A stretch of 64,000 nucleotides of DNA, from NCBI RefSeq assembly GCF_012396235.1, contig NZ_JAAXPA010000039.1, forward strand, positions 1 through 64,000, given 5' to 3'. Positions 10,368 through 20,108 of the stretch are shown here, piece after piece; positions within the stretch are counted from its first letter, which is position 1; every line of letters starts with the position of its first letter. Source of the DNA: Rhodococcus opacus (GTDB taxonomy: Bacteria > Actinomycetota > Actinomycetes > Mycobacteriales > Mycobacteriaceae). Under the pieces are notes generated by a model. That model searched no databases and had not been told where the DNA came from. It saw only the letters and a list, made by a program, of their open reading frames with translations. The translations under genes and the position numbers were made by a program.

Positions 10368-11045
10368 TCAGGTTGAGCGGTCGACGAGGCGGTCGAAAGT
10401 CAGTGCCGATGAGGTCAGTGCGAAAAAGCGTCGGAGCGCGTCGGCGTCGCCCGTGACGTGGGCGTGCGCGCCTTCGGTGCGGTCGCCGGAAAGCGTGCGG
10501 AAGATCTCCTCGGACGAGCCCTTCACTATCACCTCGGCCGGCTCGCCGGCGCTCGTCATCGACGCGTGCACTCCTGTCGGGTCGGAGACGAGCAGCAGAT
10601 TGTCGCCTTCGGCATCGATACGTGCCGTCACAGCGGGAATGTCGGACGACTCCTGCGTCGCACCGGGCTCCGGAAACAACGCCATGATCGCGAATGCGAG
10701 CCACCGGCCTCGGCTGTGGTCCTCCCCGGCTCCCGTGGACATCAGGGGCACACCCCACCGAGCGAGCTCAACCAGTGGGCGTCGTAGTTTTTGGCCCCAC
10801 TCGGTCAGAGCGTAGACACGCGCGGACACTGGCGCGGGCGCATCGGTCGATGCGACAACTCCTGCCTCTTCCAAGGTTCGCAGTCGACTCGCCAGCAGAT
10901 TTGTGGCGATCCCCGGCAGCGCTTTGTGCAGGTCCGAATATCTGCTCGGCCCGACCAGAAGTTCGCGGACCACCAGCATCGTCCACCGGTCACCGATCAC
11001 ATCTAGCGCCCGCGAGAGCGAGCAGAATTCCGAATACGACTTCAC
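10368..11045 (-). CDS. HxlR-family winged-helix transcriptional regulator
   Basis: A 225-residue protein. The first 100 residues form the HxlR winged helix (CSLSRALDVIGDRWTMLVVR, then PGIATNLLASRLRTLEEAGV and YALTEWGQKLRRPL). The C-terminal half (about 120-225) resembles the SCP-2-like sterol/ligand-binding extension found in some actinobacterial members. It is divergent from a 14-helix exporter with only 52 bases between the starts, so it very likely controls that exporter and itself. The effector would bind the C-terminal domain; identity unknown. Confidence 0.88.
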   Translation of the reverse strand: MKSYSEFCSLSRALDVIGDRWTMLVVRELLVGPSRYSDLHKALPGIATNLLASRLRTLEEAGVVASTDAPAPVSARVYALTEWGQKLRRPLVELARWGVPLMSTGAGEDHSRGRWLAFAIMALFPEPGATQESSDIPAVTARIDAEGDNLLLVSDPTGVHASMTSAGEPAEVIVKGSSEEIFRTLSGDRTEGAHAHVTGDADALRRFFALTSSALTFDRLVDRST

Positions 11046-11060
11046 GCCTCCATCCTACAC

Positions 11061-11097
11061 TTGACTTTTTCGTCTTAATGCTTGAAATAATAAAGTC
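11061..11097 (+). promoter_or_regulatory. Promoter/operator between hxlR-like and MFS genes, probably leaderless
   Basis: TTGACT at 11061-11066 and an AT-rich AATAATAA about 19 bases on resemble -35 and -10 boxes placed right before the GTG start at 11098, with no ribosome-binding site. GACTTT (11063-11068) and AAAGTC (11092-11097) are an inverted repeat that brackets the promoter. Leaderless transcripts are common in actinobacteria. The HxlR protein is the obvious candidate ligand. Confidence 0.5.
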
Positions 11098-12729
11098 GTG
11101 AACTCAATCCTTGAGCGGCGTCGAACGTCGCGCACAGCGGTCCTGCTCGTGTTGTGCGCGGCGACTCTGGCAATCAGCCTCGCTACGACCGCGATCAACG
11201 TGGCCCTACCATCCCTCGCCCTGGATTTCCAGGCGAATAACCGCGAATTGCAGTGGATCGTCGACGCCTACAACCTGTTATTCGCCACGTTCGTTCTGGC
11301 CTTCGGCAGCCTCAGCGACCGCTACGGACGCAAGGGCGCTTTGCTTCTAGGGCTGACGATCTTCGGCGGCGGAGCTGTTGGAGCTTCGTTCGCCGAGAGT
11401 TCGGGACAGTTGATTGTCTGGCAGGCGGTGATGGGGCTCGGCGCGGCATTCGTCTACCCCACGACACTGTCGATCCTGTCCAACGTGTTCACGGAACGAG
11501 CCGAGAAGGCCAAAGCAATCGGAATCTGGGGAGCTACAACAGGAGTAGGCGTAGCGTGCGGGCCGATCCTGGGCGGCTGGTTGCTCGAGCACTTCTGGTG
11601 GGGGAGTGTCTTCCTCGCGCTGGCCACCGGAGCCGCCATCGCCATCATCGTGTCGGCGGGAGTGGTGACCACCTCCCGTGACCCCAGCACGCCGCGCATC
11701 GACGTGGGGGGGCTGATCTTGTCGGTGCTCGCAGTCGGCTTCCTGGTTTACACCGTTATCGAAGCGCCGGAACACGGCTGGGCAAGCGCTGCGACCCTGG
11801 GAGGTTTCGTCGGCGCCGCTGCCCTGCTGTTCGCCCTCGTTATGTGGGAGCGCAAGCAGATCGACCCCATGATCGACGTCAGGTTGTTCACCAACATGCG
11901 TTTCACCGCTGCGAGCGCCTCGGTGACGTTCGCCTACTTCGCATTGTTCGGATTCATCTTCCTTATCTCCCAGTACTTCCAACTGGTTCGCGAATTCAGT
12001 CCCTTCGAGACAGGATTGAAATTCATTCCGGTCGCGGCATCGATCGCGGTAGGGTCCGTCCTCGGCACTATGCTGGCGGTAAAACTGGGTAACAAGCTCA
12101 TCGTGACCCTTGGCCTCGTTCTGTTCACCACGGCCTTTCTCTGGATCTCCACACTGAGTCAATCGACGAGCTACGCCGAGATCGCTTTGCAGATGATCCC
12201 GCTAGGGCTCGGACTAGGGCTCACTTCGGCTCCGGCGACCGAAGCAATAATGGGGGCCGTGCCGCTGGAGAAAGCGGGCATCGGATCGGGAATGAACGAC
12301 GCCACGAGGGAGGTCGGCGGAACGCTCGGAGTCGCGATCATCGGCAGCGTCTACGCCTCCCTGTACGCCTCGTCTCTTGCGGCATCCGACTCAGCGCAAG
12401 CCCTACCTGAAGGCGTGAAATCTGTTGCAGGAGAATCGATAGGAGCTGCGGCGATAGCTTCCGATCAGCTCCGCGGAGGTGGTGACCAGATTGCAGCGGA
12501 GGCAGTGTCAAACGCAGCGAACAGTGCATTTCTCGACGGCCTGGCAGCCGGATCTTATTTCGCCGCGGGAGTCACCGCCCTCGGCGCCATCGTCGCAGCG
12601 TTCTTTCTCCCCTCGCGACCGAAGCAAGAGTTGACGGTGCACCACGCCGACGCACCTGCGGCGACAATCGCAGCGGACGGAGCCGCAGATCGAGCGTCCA
12701 ATTCTAAGAACACGACACCTGTCCGTTAG
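11098..12729 (+). CDS. DHA2-family (EmrB/QacA) MFS drug exporter, 14 TM segments
   Basis: 543 residues starting at GTG 11098. It has motif A between TM2 and TM3 (FGSLSDRYGRKGALL), the antiporter motif C in TM5 (WGATTGVGVACGPILGGWLL), and enough hydrophobic segments for the 14-helix DHA2 layout. The C-terminus is a polar Ala-rich tail. It probably exports hydrophobic or toxic compounds by proton antiport at the inner membrane. Regulation by the divergent HxlR protein is inferred. No damage is seen. Confidence 0.92.
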   Translation: MNSILERRRTSRTAVLLVLCAATLAISLATTAINVALPSLALDFQANNRELQWIVDAYNLLFATFVLAFGSLSDRYGRKGALLLGLTIFGGGAVGASFAESSGQLIVWQAVMGLGAAFVYPTTLSILSNVFTERAEKAKAIGIWGATTGVGVACGPILGGWLLEHFWWGSVFLALATGAAIAIIVSAGVVTTSRDPSTPRIDVGGLILSVLAVGFLVYTVIEAPEHGWASAATLGGFVGAAALLFALVMWERKQIDPMIDVRLFTNMRFTAASASVTFAYFALFGFIFLISQYFQLVREFSPFETGLKFIPVAASIAVGSVLGTMLAVKLGNKLIVTLGLVLFTTAFLWISTLSQSTSYAEIALQMIPLGLGLGLTSAPATEAIMGAVPLEKAGIGSGMNDATREVGGTLGVAIIGSVYASLYASSLAASDSAQALPEGVKSVAGESIGAAAIASDQLRGGGDQIAAEAVSNAANSAFLDGLAAGSYFAAGVTALGAIVAAFFLPSRPKQELTVHHADAPAATIAADGAADRASNSKNTTPVR

Positions 12730-12871
12730 CGGCACCGACCTCGCCGAACAGTACGACGAATGGATCGAAGCCCGCCGCTACCTCGGTCTCCACGTGCTGG
12801 CCCGCTCCCGCGGAACCTACACCCCAGCCGAACCCGCCGAGGAGGTGAGACCGGTGGCCCTGACCGCATAG
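12730..12871 (+). pseudogene. 3' fragment of an unidentified gene, possibly a transposase tail
   Basis: Directly overlapping the exporter's end, an open frame reads EQYDEWIEARRYLGLHVLAR to VRPVALTA and stops at TAG 12869. It has no start of its own. It looks like the C-terminal tail of a mobile-element protein, but I cannot name the family. Confidence 0.35.
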
Positions 12872-13348
12872 CCGCCAGCCGAGGAATCACACGACGACGT
12901 CGTACACCACCTCACGGGACTTGACCCGGTGAGATCCATGACGCGGACCGTCCCGGGCAACCAGATCTGACGGCTGCTCCACTCCTTGTAAAAGCTCGGG
13001 AAGCGATCTGCCCGCGCTTCGGGTCGATATAGTTGCCGGTGATCTGGGCAGCCGTGATCTCGTCCAGCCAGGTCTGCGCGTCGACCCTTCGGTGAAAACC
13101 TTTGGTGTGACTGCGGCTGTGTCTCGGTGTGGTATCCAGTCGACATCGCTTCGGAAGAGTGTGAAGAAGGTCGCCGGGATGTGGGCGAATGTGTCCTTGT
13201 CTTCCGGTCCCACTTCCAGCACGACCTTGGAGTTGGGTGGATCTGCGCTGAGCCGTTTGGCGAGTACGGCTCCCGAGGAGCCCGCACGGCACCAGGGTTG
13301 ACCAGATCGAAATCGGTGCGTTCGGAGCTGGCGCAGCCGACCAAGTGC
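12872..13348 (-). pseudogene. Tyrosine integrase N-terminal fragment and adjoining debris
   Basis: On the minus strand, about 12940-13120 encodes HTKGFHRRVDAQTWLDEITA then GNYIDPKRGQI and, after a frameshift, FYKEWSSRQIWLPGTVRVM. This is the Arm-type N-terminal domain of phage/ICE tyrosine recombinases. No catalytic domain follows. Upstream, about 13097-13222 contains EVGPEDKDTFAHIPATFFTL of unknown origin. The segment is recombinational debris between the exporter and desaturase genes. Confidence 0.55.
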
Positions 13349-13453
13349 TTACCGAGGCAAGCCGCCAGAATCTTTCCAGCCCAATGGTGCCCTGGCGATC
13401 GCCGTCGCCGAGGCACCGGTGACGAGTGCGGTCTTCTCGCGGTGTTCGCGCAT
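13349..13453 (-). pseudogene. Short-chain dehydrogenase, N-terminal fragment
   Basis: Starting at ATG 13453, four bases after the desaturase stop codon, the reading frame gives MREHREKTALVTGAS, the beta1 strand and start of the SDR Rossmann motif. It then diverges and stops at TAA 13349. The gene was evidently the second gene of the desaturase operon before an internal deletion removed the rest. Confidence 0.6.
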
Positions 13454-13459
13454 GTCGGC

Positions 13460-15469
13460 TCAGCTGTCGTAGTCGACTGCGACAGTTGGGGTGGTGGGAT
13501 GGGATTGACAGGTCAGTATGAAGCCGGCCTCGGTTTCGACTGTGTTAAGTGCAAGATTTTGCTCCATCGAGACTGCTCCTGTTGTGATTCTGGCTCTGCA
13601 AGTCCCGCACGCGCCGCCAAGGCAGGCATACGGGGCGTCGATGTTGTTTTTCAGCGCGGATTCGAGGACGGTCTCACCGGGGGCGAGTTCCACGGTGTGA
13701 TTCGCGCCGGACAGCGTGATGATCACTTTGGAGGCGGGGAAGGCATCGACGTGTGTGGATCGGTTCGTGCCGCGGAACAGTTCGAGGTGTATCCGATCGG
13801 TCGGCACTCCTTCGGATGCGAGGTCATCGCGCATTGTGGTGGCGAGATCGCTCGGACCGCACAGGTACCACCGGTCGATCGGCGTGAGGTCGCTGGCGAG
13901 CAGACGTTGAACCATTGCCAGGTCGATACGGACACGAAGCGAGGCGGGGTGGCGCGCCTCGCCTGAGCGGATGTGGAAGATGCGCAGCCGGTCGGCATAT
14001 CGGGATTCGAGCTCATCAAGTTCGGCGGCGAACATGGTCGACTCTGCGGTTCTGTTGCCGTAGAAGAGGGTGAAGCGGCTCTCGGTCTCGATCTCCATCG
14101 TGGTGCGCATGATCGACAGGATGGGCGTGATGCCGCTCCCGGCAGCTACCGCGACATTGTCGCGCCGAGTGAGTGGATCGAGGGGTGCGCCGAAGCTACC
14201 CGTGGGGGTCATCAGCTCCAGGACGTCACCGGCTCGCAGTGTTTCGACCGCGAAGGTTGAGAACATCCCGCCGGTGATGTGGCGTACTCCGATCGCCAGT
14301 TCTCCCGATGTGGCCGAGGCGCAGATCGAGTAGTTTCGTCGCACCTCTTGCCCGCCGGTGCGGTGTCGAACGGTCAGGTGTTGGCCTGCCTGGAAGGCGA
14401 ACTGGTCGCTGAGGTGATCGGGAACGTCGAAAGTGACTTTGACGCTGTCCGGAGTCAGGCGCTCGACGCTTTTGACAGGGATCGGGTGGGTGCTGGCATG
14501 GCGTGCCGCGGAGGACCGCGGCATTCGGACCGGGAGCAGCGCAGCTAGTTTGCCGTTGAGGCGTTTCCACTCGCGGTACTGCGTGGCGTCGAGCTGCTGC
14601 CCAAAGACGGTGCTTATCGCGGAGTCGCGCTCGAGGTAGGCGGCCTCGTTGCGTCGCCAGGCCGCGACGTAGCGGTAGAAGGGGATGGAGGGGTGTAAGT
14701 GGTGGACCAGGTGATAGTTCTGTGACAAGAGCAGGGGAGTCAATATCCACTCCGAGCCGACCCGGTTGCGGGTCGCGCGATAGCGGTTCTCGCTTTGTAT
14801 GTCTTCCAGGTCGTGGTGGGGTAGCCAGTCGAACCACCAAGCGAGCACGAACATCGCCACCCGCTCGGGAATTAGGTAGATCAGCGCGAGCGTCCACAGA
14901 TGTCCAGCGAAGGCAGCCGCCGCGATGACCGTCACCGAAAGGGTCATCAAGGCCGTCGTTTCGAGAATCTCGGCGCGGGGGCGCCGGCGCAGATTACGTA
15001 CCAGGAACCCGATATATGGCAGGTCCATTGCCGGGAAGCGGATGGGCAGCTGCCACCAGGGTGCGGCGCTGACGAAGTGATCGGGATCGGACTCACCGTC
15101 ATTGGTGTTGCGGTGGTGTTCGATATGGATGAACGCGAACGACTTGAATGAGATCAGAGGCGAGACGAAGAACATCGCCGCGCGACCGAATGCGACGTTG
15201 ACCCAGCGATGGGAGCTGATCGAGTAATGCGAGGCGTCGTGCAACACGGTGAACAGGACGAAGATTGCTGCGGAGCTCGCGGCGATGGTGGCGACGGCAG
15301 GAAAAACGTCGGTGAGGGCAGCCCAAGTCGAGGCGCCGAAGAGCGCGAGCGCAAATGTGAAGAGGCACACTATCGGCCAGGACAGCGTAGGAACCTGCTC
15401 GCCCGGATCGGGTAAGGCGTGTTGGGAGGCCCCTGCTGGGGGTTGGGGCTGTCGAGTCGTAGTCGACAT
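13460..15469 (-). CDS. Fusion of fatty-acid-type desaturase, FAD/NAD reductase and 2Fe-2S ferredoxin
   Basis: 669 residues with three modules. Residues about 30-330 are a membrane di-iron desaturase with His boxes HDASH (about 77), HIEHHRN (about 113) and HHLHPS (about 259), and hydrophobic helices between. Residues about 348-575 are a ferredoxin reductase: VRRNYSICAS for FAD, AAGSGITPILSIM for NAD, WYLCGPSDL near its end. Residues about 585-669 are a plant-type ferredoxin with CLGGACGTC and a fourth Cys in FILTCQSHP. The enzyme carries its own electron-transfer chain from NAD(P)H to the di-iron site. Substrate is unknown: fatty acyl, alkyl or aryl. The minus-strand PucR gene upstream (15603-16844) may regulate it. 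Confidence 0.92.
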   Translation of the reverse strand: MSTTTRQPQPPAGASQHALPDPGEQVPTLSWPIVCLFTFALALFGASTWAALTDVFPAVATIAASSAAIFVLFTVLHDASHYSISSHRWVNVAFGRAAMFFVSPLISFKSFAFIHIEHHRNTNDGESDPDHFVSAAPWWQLPIRFPAMDLPYIGFLVRNLRRRPRAEILETTALMTLSVTVIAAAAFAGHLWTLALIYLIPERVAMFVLAWWFDWLPHHDLEDIQSENRYRATRNRVGSEWILTPLLLSQNYHLVHHLHPSIPFYRYVAAWRRNEAAYLERDSAISTVFGQQLDATQYREWKRLNGKLAALLPVRMPRSSAARHASTHPIPVKSVERLTPDSVKVTFDVPDHLSDQFAFQAGQHLTVRHRTGGQEVRRNYSICASATSGELAIGVRHITGGMFSTFAVETLRAGDVLELMTPTGSFGAPLDPLTRRDNVAVAAGSGITPILSIMRTTMEIETESRFTLFYGNRTAESTMFAAELDELESRYADRLRIFHIRSGEARHPASLRVRIDLAMVQRLLASDLTPIDRWYLCGPSDLATTMRDDLASEGVPTDRIHLELFRGTNRSTHVDAFPASKVIITLSGANHTVELAPGETVLESALKNNIDAPYACLGGACGTCRARITTGAVSMEQNLALNTVETEAGFILTCQSHPTTPTVAVDYDS

Positions 15470-15602
15470 CGGACTCCTCTTCGCGTTTCAGGGTGAAATT
15501 CCTCACAACCTATATACGGCCGATATTGGTCGACAAGGCCCTCCCAGCCCTCTCCGGTGTGCTGTCAGCACATCCGGCACGCTCTGGCTCCGGTCAGTGA
15601 GG

Positions 15603-16844
15603 CTACGAATCGCGCAACACCGAGGCCCCCAGCACGTCACAGACGAGTAGGGCGGCGTGCAGTTCGGCGATGTTGATCGTTGCGGGCCGGCCCCTGCGTT
15701 CTTCGGCACGACGCATTCTTTGCAGGACCGTGTTCCGGTGGATTCCCAAGGTGCTCGCTGCGGTCGCCAGGCTCCCTTGCGCGTCGAGAACAGCCAAGAG
15801 CGCGGCGCGCTCGCTGCGCTCTTTCGCCTCGTCCCGTGCGAGATCGCCGAGCTGAGCGGCGACGAAGGCCCTCGCCGCATCCAGGTCGCGCGAGATGGCG
15901 TCCACCAAGGCAACATCGCTGAACTGGGTGATCGATGGCGCCGCGCGCCCGGACAGTTCGATGATTCGGCGAGTGCGTAAAGCCTCGAGGTGGGAGGTGC
16001 GGAAGCCTGCTGCCCCCGGATGGGGTGAGCCCACCGCGATGTGAACTTTGTCGCGTTCGCCGGGAAATTCAGTCGCCATGCCGATGGGTGAAGTCCTCAC
16101 GTCCCCCGGGATCGACGCCCATCCCCACACTGCAAGTGGGCTGTCCGCGACGACGAGTGAGTGTCCCGCCCCGAGGAACCTACCAACCTGCCTGGCGAAT
16201 CCCTCGAGATCGACGCCGCGGTCGTCGACCCAGCACACGAAACCGATCTGCCGACCGGTGAGCCGGTGGCTGAGCACACGTTCGGCGCGAGCGATGTCAA
16301 CGCGTTCCCCAGCGAGCAGTGCCCGCACGACATCGGCGCGTTCGGCTCTTGCCTGGTTCTGGAGCCGGTCGAGCTCAGCGACGTACTCGGCAGCCACCAG
16401 ACTGGAGATGCGGTCGATGTATCGAAATCCGAAGCGCTCGAGATCGACGAACGTCCTCAACGCGACCGCGGGGTCCTCGATCCAGTCAGTGATCGATTCG
16501 GACAGCTTCACGGTGAAGTACTCATGACCCAACCGATAGAACCGCAGCATCACATCCACGCTGTGCCCTCGTGATGCCATTGCGCGTGCGTGTCCGAGGG
16601 CCGTGACCGGCGCCTCCGCAGCCGCTACATCGATCCCATGGCGAACCATCGAAAGTGCCGCTTCGAGATTCGACGAGCACGACCCCAGGGTCAGACCGCG
16701 AAGCTCGGCATCCCCACCGACCTCCGGTATTCGCTCGGCTATATACGTCAGCATGTCGTCAGCCAGGCTGGACACATTCGCCAGCAAATACGCAGCGATA
16801 CCCCTTCCAGCATCCGCACCGTGAGCCGGCTCCAGCGCCTCCAT
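15603..16844 (-). CDS. PucR/CdaR-family transcriptional regulator
   Basis: 413 residues. The N-terminal half is a helical sensor region (RsbR-like/PucR type) and the C-terminus ends in the characteristic helix-turn-helix LLAVLDAQGSLATAASTLGI-HRNTVLQRMRRAEE at about residues 345-380. Members of this family respond to small metabolites and often activate nearby catabolic genes. It lies 133 bases upstream of the desaturase fusion in the same orientation; the gap contains no terminator, so co-transcription or direct control is plausible. Confidence 0.88.
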   Translation of the reverse strand: MEALEPAHGADAGRGIAAYLLANVSSLADDMLTYIAERIPEVGGDAELRGLTLGSCSSNLEAALSMVRHGIDVAAAEAPVTALGHARAMASRGHSVDVMLRFYRLGHEYFTVKLSESITDWIEDPAVALRTFVDLERFGFRYIDRISSLVAAEYVAELDRLQNQARAERADVVRALLAGERVDIARAERVLSHRLTGRQIGFVCWVDDRGVDLEGFARQVGRFLGAGHSLVVADSPLAVWGWASIPGDVRTSPIGMATEFPGERDKVHIAVGSPHPGAAGFRTSHLEALRTRRIIELSGRAAPSITQFSDVALVDAISRDLDAARAFVAAQLGDLARDEAKERSERAALLAVLDAQGSLATAASTLGIHRNTVLQRMRRAEERRGRPATINIAELHAALLVCDVLGASVLRDS

Positions 16845-17458
16845 ACCTGCACACTAACCTCGACCGCCCCGCGGTCAGGAAGCCGACACTGGTCCGGGCG
16901 TGCACCGAGATGGTTCCGTAGTTCAGCTCCGCCAAGAGTATGTCGAACCCGGTGCCTATGTTGAATCGTCCTGGGGTTTGCGACGATACTGATGCCGAGG
17001 GTTCCGGCGAAGTCAGAGTTGACCATGCGGACAGCCGCAGCCGCGAATGTTTAACCAGTGCACAGTAATCCGACAACGCCGAGAACCGGAGCGAAGCACT
17101 TGGTCTGCAGGCGCGTGACCCCGTCGCCCGGTCGATGTCGTGGGTCAGCACCCGTCCACTCTCGAGCTTGTCAGCGACGCCCACGTATTGCTCGCCAGTG
17201 CGCACTCGTCGAGAGCACGGTCGACGTTCGGGTGTCCTGTGGTGTCGGGGTGTTCGCGACGTGCAAGTCGGAACGGGTTTTGTCGGACACTGCGATCACT
17301 CGTCTCTGCCCTTGGGGTGGGGAGCCGCGGCCACGTAAATGGATTGTGGTCTCGTCGGGCGCTGGTCCGCTATGGGCGACCGCTCTTCAACATCCGCGTC
17401 TGGTTGTGCTGTCGCACAACTTCGATGTGGTCCACCAGCTCGGGTCTAGGCTGCCCCC
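16845..17458. other. Region between two PucR genes with an aldehyde dehydrogenase ghost
   Basis: On the minus strand around 16870-16970, FDILLAELNYGTISVHARTS then VGFLTA resembles the C-terminal region of a large aldehyde dehydrogenase subfamily. It has no complete domain. No intact gene is seen on either strand. The rest probably holds the promoters of the two PucR genes transcribed away from it. Confidence 0.35.
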
Positions 17459-18616
17459 ATGTCGACAGTGGTCACGAAACCCGTGCATGTGCAGAACGCC
17501 CTGCTTCTCCCGCTGCTGACAACGGTGGATGGCATGGCTTCGGAGTTGGTTGCACGCATACTGTCCGCCGAGCGCGGCTACCTCGAGTCATCCTTGCTGA
17601 CCCGCGAGCAGCTGTATGACGCGTGTCATGCCAACCTGCTGGCGATGATCACCTGTTTGGCGGGCGAGGTCGAGCCGGAGCTCGAGTCGGCCGCCGAGGC
17701 TGGGCGGCTCAAAGCCGAACAGGGTGTTCCGCTCGCCGCCCTGTTGCACGCCTTCCGTCTGGGCGGTCGGCTGATCTGGGAAGAACTGATGAACCGGTCG
17801 GAGGCGGAGGCGACGCGCGCGCTGCTCGATATGGCCGCCCAGATCTGGGCGATGGTCGATGTGTGTTCGGATGCGGCCGCCGAGGCCTATCGACACACGG
17901 TCGACGCCCGAAGCGAGGAGGATGCCGAGTCGCGGCGACGTCTTATTCGAGCACTGTTCGGCGACCACGCGTCCAATCGGTCTGCGGTGGCAGCCGCTGT
18001 GCATACCTTGCGGATTCCCGAACGTGGCAGTTTCGTGGTGATTTCCGCGGATTCGGACCGGCTCGAGTTCTCCACGCGTGAGGTAGGCGCGGTGTGGGAT
18101 TCGGAGGCCGACGGCGTTCTCGGTCTGCTGTTCGGGCGGTCGGACGCGATAGTCAACGAGGTGGTCGCGCATCTGGACGTATCCGGCGCGGTGGGGGTCA
18201 GCGAGATGTTCACTTCGCCGTCCGGAACGGCCAAGGCTGTTGCCCAGGCCAGGTTGGCGCGGGCTTGCGCGCGCGTTGACGACAGTGCTGTCACACGTTT
18301 TGGCGCGGTTCCGGTGCCGCTGTTGCTAGCGACCCATCCCGACAGCAGCCGCATCGCTGTCCGTCAGATCTTCGGGTCGCTACTCGATCTGCCCGAGGTC
18401 GAGCGAAACAGCCTGCTGGCGACGCTCGACGCCTGGTTCGCATCCAAGGGGTCCACGAGTGACGCCGCCGCGCGCCTGCACTACCACCGCAACACCGTCC
18501 TCTATCGACTCCGGCGGATCGGCGACCTGACCGGTAGGGATTTTATGAATCCGGCGCAGGCCGCGGAGCTCTTCGTCGGGCTTCGCGCGTTTCAGCTGGG
18601 TGAAGACGGGAGATGA
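17459..18616 (+). CDS. PucR/CdaR-family transcriptional regulator
   Basis: 385 residues, starting ATG 17459. The N-terminal region is all-helical with LLHAFRLGGRLIWEELM, a signature shared with the other PucR protein here. The C-terminal helix-turn-helix is LLATLDAWFASKGSTSDAAA-RLHYHRNTVLYRLRRIGDLTG at about 315-355. Transcribed divergently from the first PucR gene across a 614-base gap. The downstream 339 bases hold no gene, so its targets may be itself or the divergent desaturase unit. A paralogous pair could allow cross-regulation. Confidence 0.87.
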   Translation: MSTVVTKPVHVQNALLLPLLTTVDGMASELVARILSAERGYLESSLLTREQLYDACHANLLAMITCLAGEVEPELESAAEAGRLKAEQGVPLAALLHAFRLGGRLIWEELMNRSEAEATRALLDMAAQIWAMVDVCSDAAAEAYRHTVDARSEEDAESRRRLIRALFGDHASNRSAVAAAVHTLRIPERGSFVVISADSDRLEFSTREVGAVWDSEADGVLGLLFGRSDAIVNEVVAHLDVSGAVGVSEMFTSPSGTAKAVAQARLARACARVDDSAVTRFGAVPVPLLLATHPDSSRIAVRQIFGSLLDLPEVERNSLLATLDAWFASKGSTSDAAARLHYHRNTVLYRLRRIGDLTGRDFMNPAQAAELFVGLRAFQLGEDGR

Positions 18617-18955
18617 CGAACTACAGACGGGCGGCGCGAGCGCATCATCGTTCCAGGATGTCATCTCACAGGCACGACATCGAGACAGTCCATTCGGGTG
18701 CATTCGCTCCTGACGATGAAACTGATTGCGTCACAACCTATTAGCCTCCACAGGCTGAGTTGTGTCATCTAACCTTGACGAGAACCCCTGGTATTTGACC
18801 CTGCTAGTCAGATCTGATGTGGTGATGCGGACGGAACCTGCGCCGTCGCACCGGCAAGCTCAAGGGTAAACGCGGCTGCAGTGACTCGCCCGATAATTGA
18901 GAACCACCCCGGCCAAAACTTGTCTTTGTGCGACACTGCGCCCACACTGGGATCC
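18617..18955. other. Intergenic region before the AraC-type gene
   Basis: No gene is seen. CACAAC at about 18733 and GTTGTG at about 18760 form a loose inverted repeat that might be a regulator site or weak terminator for the PucR gene. A start at ATG 18881 for the downstream gene is possible but less likely than GTG 18956. Confidence 0.4.
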
Positions 18956-19972
18956 GTGGCTGTCTTGACGCGAGGTTCGGCGATCTCCCGGGTAGACGAG
19001 CTCATCACCGAACTCGGAGGTGATGCCGACGCTCTCCTCCGGTCCCACGGCATCGATCCGCTCGCAGTCGGCGACTTCGACCGATATGTCCGCTACGAAG
19101 ACGCGGCCGCGGTTCTCGGACACGCCGCCCGCGAGTTCGACTGTCTCGACTTCGGATTGCGTCTCGGTGGCATGCAGAGCATCGCATCGCTGGGACCGCT
19201 GAGCGTCATCCTGCGGAATGCTGAGACAGTGGGCGAAGCGATCACCAACGTCTGTCGCTTCCTCGGAAACCTCGCTCCGGCCGACACTGCGCGGCTGACC
19301 ACCTCGGCGGGATCGGCGATCTACTCGTACTCGACGATCCTCCACAACGACTTCGACCGGCGCCAGACGGTGGAGAAGAGCCAAACACTGGCCATGAACG
19401 CGATCAACGTCATGAGCGGCGACAGAGTGATCCCGATAAAGGTCACGTTCCAGCATGAACGGCTCGCACCATTGGAGTCCTACTTCGACGTGTTCGCTTG
19501 CCCCGTGGAGTTCGGCCAGAGTCAGAACGCTATTCACCTGTCGCCGGCACATCTCACCCGCGTCATCGAGGATCGCGACGAAGCCGCACTCGCACTTGCT
19601 CAGGAATATCTGGCCCGGGTCCATTCCGGCGTGGCGCTGGCCGAGCATGTCCGCGACGTCACGCGGCGCTTGCTGCTGGTCGGCGAGGCGGGTCTCAGCC
19701 GGGTGGCCCGAGCGGTGTCACTGCATGAGCGCACGCTGCAACGCGAACTTGCGGCCGAAGGCACGACCTTCGAGAAGATACTCGACGAGGTTCGACGGGC
19801 GACAGCCTGGGAGCTCGCCGCAACCGGCTTGCAGGCCTCGCAGCTCGCCTCGGCCCTGGGCTATGCCGAACAGAGCAGCTTCACCCGGGCCTGCCGCCGC
19901 TGGTACGGCGAATCGCCGCGCGACCTGCTCAAACGGCGCCGCGGTAGCCGCCCGGAGGATCCGATCCTCTAG
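18956..19972 (+). CDS. AraC-family regulator with AraC_binding_2/OruR-type sensor domain
   Basis: 338 residues from GTG 18956; ATG 18881 would add 25 poorly folded residues. The N-terminal about 190 residues form the OruR/ArgR-like ligand domain (ELGGDADALLRSHGIDPLAV, DFGLRLGGMQSIASLGPLSV). The C-terminal AraC domain has two helix-turn-helices: GLSRVARAVSLHERTLQREL and GLQASQLASALGYAEQSSFT followed by RACRRWYGESPRDL. It stands 136 bases before a Baeyer-Villiger monooxygenase operon on the same strand and is the natural activator candidate for it. Confidence 0.88.
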   Translation: MAVLTRGSAISRVDELITELGGDADALLRSHGIDPLAVGDFDRYVRYEDAAAVLGHAAREFDCLDFGLRLGGMQSIASLGPLSVILRNAETVGEAITNVCRFLGNLAPADTARLTTSAGSAIYSYSTILHNDFDRRQTVEKSQTLAMNAINVMSGDRVIPIKVTFQHERLAPLESYFDVFACPVEFGQSQNAIHLSPAHLTRVIEDRDEAALALAQEYLARVHSGVALAEHVRDVTRRLLLVGEAGLSRVARAVSLHERTLQRELAAEGTTFEKILDEVRRATAWELAATGLQASQLASALGYAEQSSFTRACRRWYGESPRDLLKRRRGSRPEDPIL

Positions 19973-20108
19973 GTGGTCGGCGCAACCGACGCCCACTTGG
20001 CACTGTCGCCAAATGGCAAAATTATGTCGTCTGAGGACAAGTTTTCCCGCCGCCTGGTTGCGAGGCTTGTAAGCATCGTCACACTGAAGCTCAACTACGG
20101 GAGTTGAC

